From Pilatotrama ljubarskyi (Eukaryota > Basidiomycota > Agaricomycetes > Polyporales > Polyporaceae), in the NCBI GenBank assembly GCA_022385805.1, contig MU277684.1, positions 31,333 to 95,332 of the forward strand: DNA of 64,000 nt, given 5' to 3'. Shown here one piece after another: positions 57,901 to 64,000 of the stretch. The notes under the pieces are model-generated. The model was not told where the DNA came from. It made no database searches and saw nothing but the letters and a program-made list of their open reading frames with translations. Both the position numbers and the translations under genes were made by a program. How positions within the stretch are numbered: position 1 is the first letter of the stretch; every line of letters begins with the position of its first letter.

Positions 57901-60900
57901 ACGGCGATGCGCGCCGGCTCGTCTACCTCCTGGAGTCCCACCTTGCACTTACCCGGGTGTTGCTGACGTACAAGCAGAAGTCGCCAGGCTCTTCGAAGAT
58001 CTGCTTGCTCGAGCAGGCCCTCTGTAGCAGGGTTGGGGGTTCTGCCTCCTTCGAGGGCAGCTCGTCGAGAGCCGATCCTGTGGACGCCTTGGCTGCATAC
58101 GTCAGGGAACGGAGCATGGGCGAGGTCGTCCCCGTCACGGCTATGCAGGTCCTCTTCGCGCTCTGCTCTTCCCTGTCCAGCTCCGAGGGGTCCGCTTCCA
58201 CCATCATCGGCCACTTGTCGGACCCTGAAGCCACCGTTTCGATGATGGTACGCATCATACAGCACCCGTACGACGACGCACTGCTACGCAATGCCGTATG
58301 GAATTTCATCACGCTAGCGGTCGATAAGGAGCCCGCTCTCGCCCGGTTGTTCGTCACGGGCCGCTTCCGCATCCCCAGTCTGAAGGGGAAGGAAAAGGCC
58401 GAGGACCCAGGAGGACCCTCGAAGACCGTGAGCGCTCTCCACGTGGCCTGTGATATGCTCGAGCAGTGGAAGGAACTCTGGGAGCTCAACCCGAAGCTGC
58501 TTGCCTCCCTATTGCGCTTCTTGGACGTCACCTGGCAGCACGGTCATGAACACAAGGCTTCTTTAGACCCTATTCGAGATGACGGAAAGCTTTTCGCGTA
58601 CCTCGCAGGTATCATCGCGGAGGAACTTGGCCCAAGTCCGGACTGCCAAACGGAAGGATACATCGTGACGGATGGCGTACTACACTCTGACCATCACGAG
58701 GCCGTCTCCACCTACTCCTATCGTAGCACAGTCAAGTCGCATGCAGCTCACATCTTGGCGGCAGACATCCGTATGCATCTGCAAGCACAAGAGGGCAATG
58801 CTTCCGAGGCTAGCAAGAAGAAGCCGCGCAGTTTCACAGCGATCGAGGCGACGCTCAGGTCCGAGGATCAAATATCAGAGCTCATTCCAGAGGCAGCATC
58901 CAGCGCATATCGTCCCGAGCTGCACGATGAATTCGTCGACCTCCTCAAGCGGCATTACCCCACTCTATCCCTTGAGCAGCTCCAGGCGCAAGAGCCTATC
59001 GTCGAACGCGAGTATGGTGACGACTTCGCGTTCTCGATGTCCCTCGCCCGCCTACGCCTGGCACCGTACGGTTCCGATGACGAGGTCCAGGTTGAGGAGG
59101 CTGTTCGACAGTTGCATGCCATCAACATGAACCTGTCCCTCGCGCATGTTCAGACGACGCTGGCAGAATCGTGGCAATATCTGCTGCTGCAGGTGGTGCC
59201 ATACCTGCGGGGTGATGCAAATGTTCGCTCTCAGCTTCTCTCTCTGGCGGATTCCCTCTCAGCAGATATCGCTTCGGAGCAACGCTCGGGTGAAATGATG
59301 TCAAACATACACTCTGCACGGCTTTCCTTGCTACTGTCGTTACTGGAGATCGCCTGGTTCTCCACATCCGACAAGAAGGCGGAGGTCGATCGATTCTTGG
59401 CTTTGGTCAAGAACGCGCGGGGGATCATCATCAACACCTCCCAGTCTCCCACTAAGTCTGTCCTCGGCCAGGCGCCCGTGCCCTTCCATCGACCACTCCT
59501 CCAAGTGCTGTACTTCTGTGCTCGTCAAAGTCGAAGTCTAGCGCGACGGCCAAAGACTCTCACTGCCGAGCATCGTCTAGCCATCGCAGCTCTGTTGGAT
59601 GCGGCGCTTGTCTTCGTCATCGATGGCCTTCGCGTTACATTCGATAGGGCACGTCTGCAGCTCGACCTTGATGTCGACCAGGATATGGAGCTGCTGGTTG
59701 CCGTCTTTGAACAATGCACACGACCGGATCTCAATCCATCGCCGACGCTCTGGCTGACGCGCTGCCAGGAGACCGATGTTGTACGTGCCAGCTTACAGCT
59801 GTTCAGCAGCATGGACGTGGTGGGTCTGTCCGACGTGGCCCTACTTCGTGCCCGGAAGCAGCCGCTCTACACACCCCATGTTCTCACCTTCCATATGGCG
59901 CTGGCGAGCATCCCGCCTGCAGCAGAGCGGCTCGCGAGCGAAGGCCTGCTGGTTGCGTACATCGAGAATGCTATCAGCGCAGCTATCCGGGACGGCAAAA
60001 TCGACGTCACCATCCCCGAGCTCCCAGGTGAGGAGAGTCCCGCGCATCGCGCGTACTGTTCGATGCTCGCCATCATCTCGGGTGTTTCCACGGCGCTTGG
60101 GCGGCACGGGCAATTCTTCGAGTCCGAGGTCTGCGGCCTCCTCCAGTTCTACAGCGAGCAGATCCGCCGCGCGTTGTCCTGGACGATCGACGACCCGCTC
60201 TCCCTCCCGCTCCTCGAGGAGATCGAGCAGGTGGCAAACCTCTTTGGGGCGATCGCCCAGGGTACGGTGTCGAGCACGAACGAGGCTGTCAGACGGGTGA
60301 TGCAGTTCTTCACGTCGGATGCTCTGCTGCTCCTGCAGCAGCTCAACTACGCGCTCACCCACCCGAACCACCTCGCAAGCCTGTTCGAGCCTATCACCGC
60401 CGACGAGCGGATAAAGTTCGAGGCGGATCGGGCGGCGTCATCAGTCAAGGCGCCCTCCGAGGCAGTTGACCCCATGCGGCGACCATTCCTGGCGCGCCTT
60501 GTACATCGTCTGTATCGGCTGTCTGGCACGCTGCTGTCCGCCTTGATCGATATTAGCGGCGCGGAGACGGTCCTGCTCGGAGAGCCAGAAGATTGGCAGG
60601 TGTCGCAAGCACTGATTGTGCCGGTGAGTAGCTACTGGTGCATCTACATGACATCCGTCGCTCATGGGTATCGTAGCATTCCAAGGTCGTCCTGGGAGAG
60701 CCTGCGTCGTTGGGCACGTTGCTCGAGCTCGGTAACTGTTCGCTCGACATCTTGCGGCTCCTCGTCGACCGGCCGCCTACGCAAGCGCTCACGCCTGCGA
60801 CGTCCACGGAGAAGGCTCTCGACGTGCGGGACACGGTCGCCGTGACACGGCGGAACCTCGAGGCCGCACTCCTCTACGGCGTGACGCAGCTTGCGATGTG

Positions 60901-61210
60901 GCTGTCCAAGCCCGAGTTCGACACGCCCGCGCACGAGGCCGACTCGGACGAGATGCTCGTCGAGGGCGGTCCGCAGGGCGAGTCGGCGGTGTCGCTGAAA
61001 GAGCGGCGGGCGGCGCGGAAGGCGTCAATGACGCTCGCGGAGCGCCTGCGGAGAGGCATGACGGGGGAGATGGCGGCTGACCTGCAGGGTCTGCTGGGGA
61101 AGGCGAAGCCGGTGATCGCGAAGAGCACGGTGGTGCTAGGGGAGAAAGACGTGGATCTCACGCAGGTGCTGTCGCATTTCGTGCAGGAGCGGATATCGGT
61201 GCCGGCGTAG
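54929..61210 (+). CDS. NUP192: Nucleoporin of the Nup192/Nup205 family
   Basis: Large alpha-helical inner-ring scaffold of the nuclear pore complex. Exons 54929-54969, 55032-56296, 56350-60623 and 60677-61210 join in phase to 2037 residues, close to human NUP205 (about 2010). Start MAADTSKRSNLVDV, then TYQSLHQNLSGHLEGTTLEQ. The N-terminal signature SGSVTLPDGVVLRVED followed by KKLGIDEVRALVLLRSFLYN matches the Nup192/Nup205 region with its S-D-G and L-D-E-L pattern. The middle is helical repeat with no enzymatic motifs; LVVAIVELVPVELIPDFDGL starts exon 3. C-terminal region: EIEQVANLFGAIAQGTVSST, LLLLQQLNYALTHPNHLASL and LGTLLELGNCSLDILRLLVD. Nup188, a paralogue, is shorter (about 1650-1750) but cannot be fully excluded. 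The first intron contains a 12-C run. Confidence 0.85.
54985..54996 (+). repeat. Homopolymer run of 12 C in NUP192 intron 1
   Basis: Uninterrupted C tract 36 nt before the acceptor of a 62-nt intron. Confidence 0.9.
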
Positions 61211-61374
61211 GAGGAATTGTCTGTGTTCGATGTCTCGAGTTGTGTAGTAATGATCTGACCCACGGAACGCTCTCACATGCACGTCCCGTTCCACTATGTA
61301 GCTTATATATAACCACTTGTTCCTCACGCTCGGAAGGCAGCACATCAGCATACGTGGTGAGGACTGTGGGACTT

Positions 61375-62821
61375 TCATTGTGATGGTCTTGTGAGCACCT
61401 CAGCGCCGTTCTCAGTAATGAGGACCATATGTTCCGCCTGTGCAGCTCGAGCGCAATTCTGTGGCTCAGAGTCAACACGAGCCAAAGGTGTCGACAGTGC
61501 TTTCGCGACTCACCTCTGTCGAGACGGACCAGCCGTCGGGGAATGTCCATCCATAGGGTTCGGTCCCCTGTACGAGTGCGGGCTATAGTGGAGACGCATG
61601 AAATCCGCTGGTACTGAACACTCGGACTGAGGCACGTACCTCGATAGTGAAGCAATCCCCGGGCTGCATCTCTCCCGGTTCGTCGTTCACTATCAAACAG
61701 TCAGTCTACCGCTCACGCGCCGCTGCTAGCGAAGGACCACCTCCGACTCACGATGGTGGAATATCCACGGCTGCCTGTGGAACTCCCGTCCGATTCCGTG
61801 GCCCGTGAATTGGGGCGAGACGCAGTAGTCCTTGCCCCGCAGCAGCTCGTGTATGGCGCTGCCTATGCTCTTGAACGGCTTGCCTGGACCACACGCTGCG
61901 ATACCTGCTTCGAGCGCGGCCTCGGTGATCTCTACGAGATCTCGCCCTTTGTCATCCTGAGCATCGGAGCGTGTTCAGGAGCGGACGTACGACATATGGT
62001 CGTAAATGCTTACAACGTTGCCTACGAGGAACGTCCTCGACGTATCGCCATGGAAGCCGTCCAGGTAGACCGTGATGTCAATATTCACGATGTCTCCGTC
62101 CTGCAAGGGCCGCCTATCCGTATCAAGGCATGGTCAGCATATACCATATATCACGCTTGCACAGGTTCAGATAGTAGCTCAACTCGTCAGGAATTCCATG
62201 CGTGATGATGTTATTCACGCTCGTGCAGCACGACCTCGGAAAGCCCTTGTATCGCAAGGGGGACGGGTACGCGCCGCAGGCGAGGATGAGCTCGTGCACC
62301 GCCGCGTCGATCGCGTCTGTCGTGCGGCCGACCTATCGACATGAGTGACTGCCATTTGGCGCAGAGCAGATATTGGCGGAAATACTCACCTGCGCCAGCT
62401 TGCCAGCAAAGCTCAATACCTCGCTAGCGAGGCTTGCAGCTCTCCGTAACCGCTGCAGGTCCTCCGGGTCCGTGATCAGCTTCCTCCTCGTCGTCTGCAT
62501 ATCCTCCTCTGCCGTCCTACTTCTCTCCGCATCTCGCTCAGACTCTGGCACATCGCGCACATATGGCGGTGTCGGGATATGCGGCGGTACTCCGCGCGGA
62601 ATGATATGTGAAGTGCCCCAGACGAACGGTTCGCTGGGCAGGATCACGTCGTAGTAGCCAAAGCGGACGTCGTGTTCTGAGGGAGCGTCGTGCGAGTCTG
62701 ATGTCAGTCGGCGGCGCGCGACTGGAGTGCAGCGAGAGGCGGCGCGAGGAACACGGGATGCTATAGGCGGTGCAATAAGTGTCCTCGGTAAGCGAGAAGT
62801 GCAGGGAATGGGAGGTCGCAT
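61375..62821 (-). CDS. Methionine aminopeptidase, type 1, mitochondrial-like
   Basis: Removes the initiator methionine from nascent proteins, with a two-metal site. Start at 62821 ([20 protein letters not shown]), followed by an Arg/Ser/Ala-rich, acid-poor stretch of about 40 residues that looks like a mitochondrial import signal. Then [20 protein letters not shown] with [14 protein letters not shown], typical of MAP1D-like enzymes, and [20 protein letters not shown]. After splices: [20 protein letters not shown] with [26 protein letters not shown] (first His), [20 protein letters not shown] (metal Asp pair) with [46 protein letters not shown] (metal His), CFTIEPALV (metal Glu) and [19 protein letters not shown] (second Glu in A-x-x-E-H), stop near 61375. 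At least five introns. All five metal ligands are present. The zinc-finger domain of cytosolic type 1 enzymes is absent, supporting the organellar form. Confidence 0.92.
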
Positions 62822-62971
62822 GAGCGCGAGAGCGAAGAGTATGTATGTTCGAAAGAGACGCGCGCGACGCGACGCGACATGCCCGATTACAGCTGTTGCC
62901 GAAATTAATGCTCCGCACCTCCGCGCGCGCCAGTTGGCACAGCTTGACAGAATTGACGCAAATCACCCAAA

Positions 62972-63369
62972 CTGCATGAATAATGGAATATCTCGGCCAC
63001 CACGCATCCGGACGGCCTGAAATTGCATACACGGAGCCTCTGTAGTATGTCGAAGATGTGTATCTAATTTTTACCGGGGTTTGCGAAGGTGACGATGCGG
63101 GACAATGCAGCAAAGATGAGAGGCATCCCAGAGGTCAAATCCTGCCGTCTCACACGAATGTATATACACTATGCAGTCCGCTTTCTTCAGGGGATTCGGT
63201 GTGTGCTATATTGGACCTCTATGTACACTCTGAGGTGTATCAGAACTCGTAGTACCCGTCTACTCGAGGGAAGAGCGATCCACGTCAGGTCGAGGCAATA
63301 GACGCCCGTATCTGCCCGCGCTAGCGCCCAGAGCGTTCGTACACGTCTCTTCGCCAACACCTCCGGACG
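62972..63369 (+). repeat. Left arm of a 398-bp inverted repeat
   Basis: Reverse complement of 63603-64000 with two mismatches seen (near 63201 and 63300) and no gaps. Open frames in it occur identically, in mirror image, in the other arm and are not supported as genes. Begins 150 bp upstream of the methionine aminopeptidase start, in its promoter region. Confidence 0.95.
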
Positions 63370-63602
63370 CATGCTGATGTGTAACTATGGGACTTTATGG
63401 ACTATGTTATTGGAACTAGGGGTTGGGAAACCTCTGCATTCTGGAAGAGATTCCGAAACAACTCAGGAGGGTTCATCTGGCCACTCCCCAATAGTTGAGC
63501 AGTTGTGAGGGTAGCCCACTTGTCTACTCACAATATGAGTCCTCAGTGACATGTAAATGTATCATATAATCACTTATACATTCCCCTTGACTTTGTAGAA
63601 CA
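63370..63602. other. 233-bp unique loop of the inverted repeat
   Basis: A/T-richer than the arms; no gene, no obvious repeat ends. Confidence 0.8.
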
Positions 63603-64000
63603 CGTCCGGAGGTGTTGGCGAAGAGACGTGTACGAACGCTCTGGGCGCTAGCGCGGGCAGATACGGGCGTCAATTGCCTCGACCTGACGTGGATCGCTCT
63701 TCCCTCGAGTAGACGGGTACTACGAGTTCTGATACACCTCAGAGTGTACATAGAGGTCCAATATAGCACACACTGAATCCCCTGAAGAAAGCGGACTGCA
63801 TAGTGTATATACATTCGTGTGAGACGGCAGGATTTGACCTCTGGGATGCCTCTCATCTTTGCTGCATTGTCCCGCATCGTCACCTTCGCAAACCCCGGTA
63901 AAAATTAGATACACATCTTCGACATACTACAGAGGCTCCGTGTATGCAATTTCAGGCCGTCCGGATGCGTGGTGGCCGAGATATTCCATTATTCATGCAG
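63603..64000 (-). repeat. Right arm of a 398-bp inverted repeat
   Basis: Mirror copy of 62972-63369. The match is still perfect at the last base of the window, so the true arm length is unknown. Confidence 0.95.

Noticed and set aside
63058..63914. Pair of identical 64-codon frames facing each other near the window end
   Set aside because: They are mirror images created by the inverted repeat and show no coding features.

Overview
The window is nuclear DNA from a filamentous basidiomycete, most likely a wood-decaying agaricomycete (Polyporales-like; inference). The evidence is dense genes cut by many 50-70 nt GT-AG introns, basidiomycete-only families (DUF6534-type membrane protein, DUF6593-like protein, short-motif sesquiterpene synthases), an AA9 lytic polysaccharide monooxygenase with a CBM1, and fungal housekeeping genes. 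Gene models were spliced by hand from the sequence, so exon edges are reliable where phases are stated and approximate elsewhere.

Layout. 0-6.3 kb (minus strand): a small conserved protein, a multi-exon DUF6534-type membrane protein and a hexose/lactose-type MFS transporter. 6.3-8.9 kb: mostly unresolved, then a complete NEDD8/RUB1 gene split into five exons, three of them only 18-30 nt. 8.9-12.0 kb: two intact tandem sesquiterpene synthases (STS1, STS2; minus). 12-18.5 kb: non-coding DNA with a SINE-like segment, the AA9-CBM1 gene, and a 354-bp hAT-type MITE with perfect ends. 18.5-33 kb: an F-box-like protein, SMC5, ITPA, a Ran1-like kinase, SAP18 and an AlkB-type dioxygenase. 33.0-36.5 kb: two further sesquiterpene synthases (STS3, STS4; plus), both broken. 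37.4-63 kb: intradiol dioxygenase, exosome RRP43, aspartate-semialdehyde dehydrogenase, EMC6, a DUF6593-like protein, TTC27/Emw1, a Boi-type SH3-SAM-PH-CH polarity protein, an unknown nuclear protein, mitochondrial uL13m, a Nup192/Nup205 nucleoporin and a mitochondrial-type methionine aminopeptidase. The window ends in a near-perfect 398-bp inverted repeat cut by the window edge.

How it fits together. Housekeeping genes are often head-to-head over short shared promoters (SMC5/ITPA, SAP18/AlkB, HOM2/EMC6, uL13m/NUP192). Accessory functions (terpene synthesis, cellulose oxidation, aromatic ring cleavage, sugar uptake) lie between them. The strongest signal is a four-member terpene synthase family: an intact inverted tandem pair on one side of a roughly 20-kb housekeeping block, and a decaying tandem pair on the other, whose lesions fall on or next to the metal-binding motifs.
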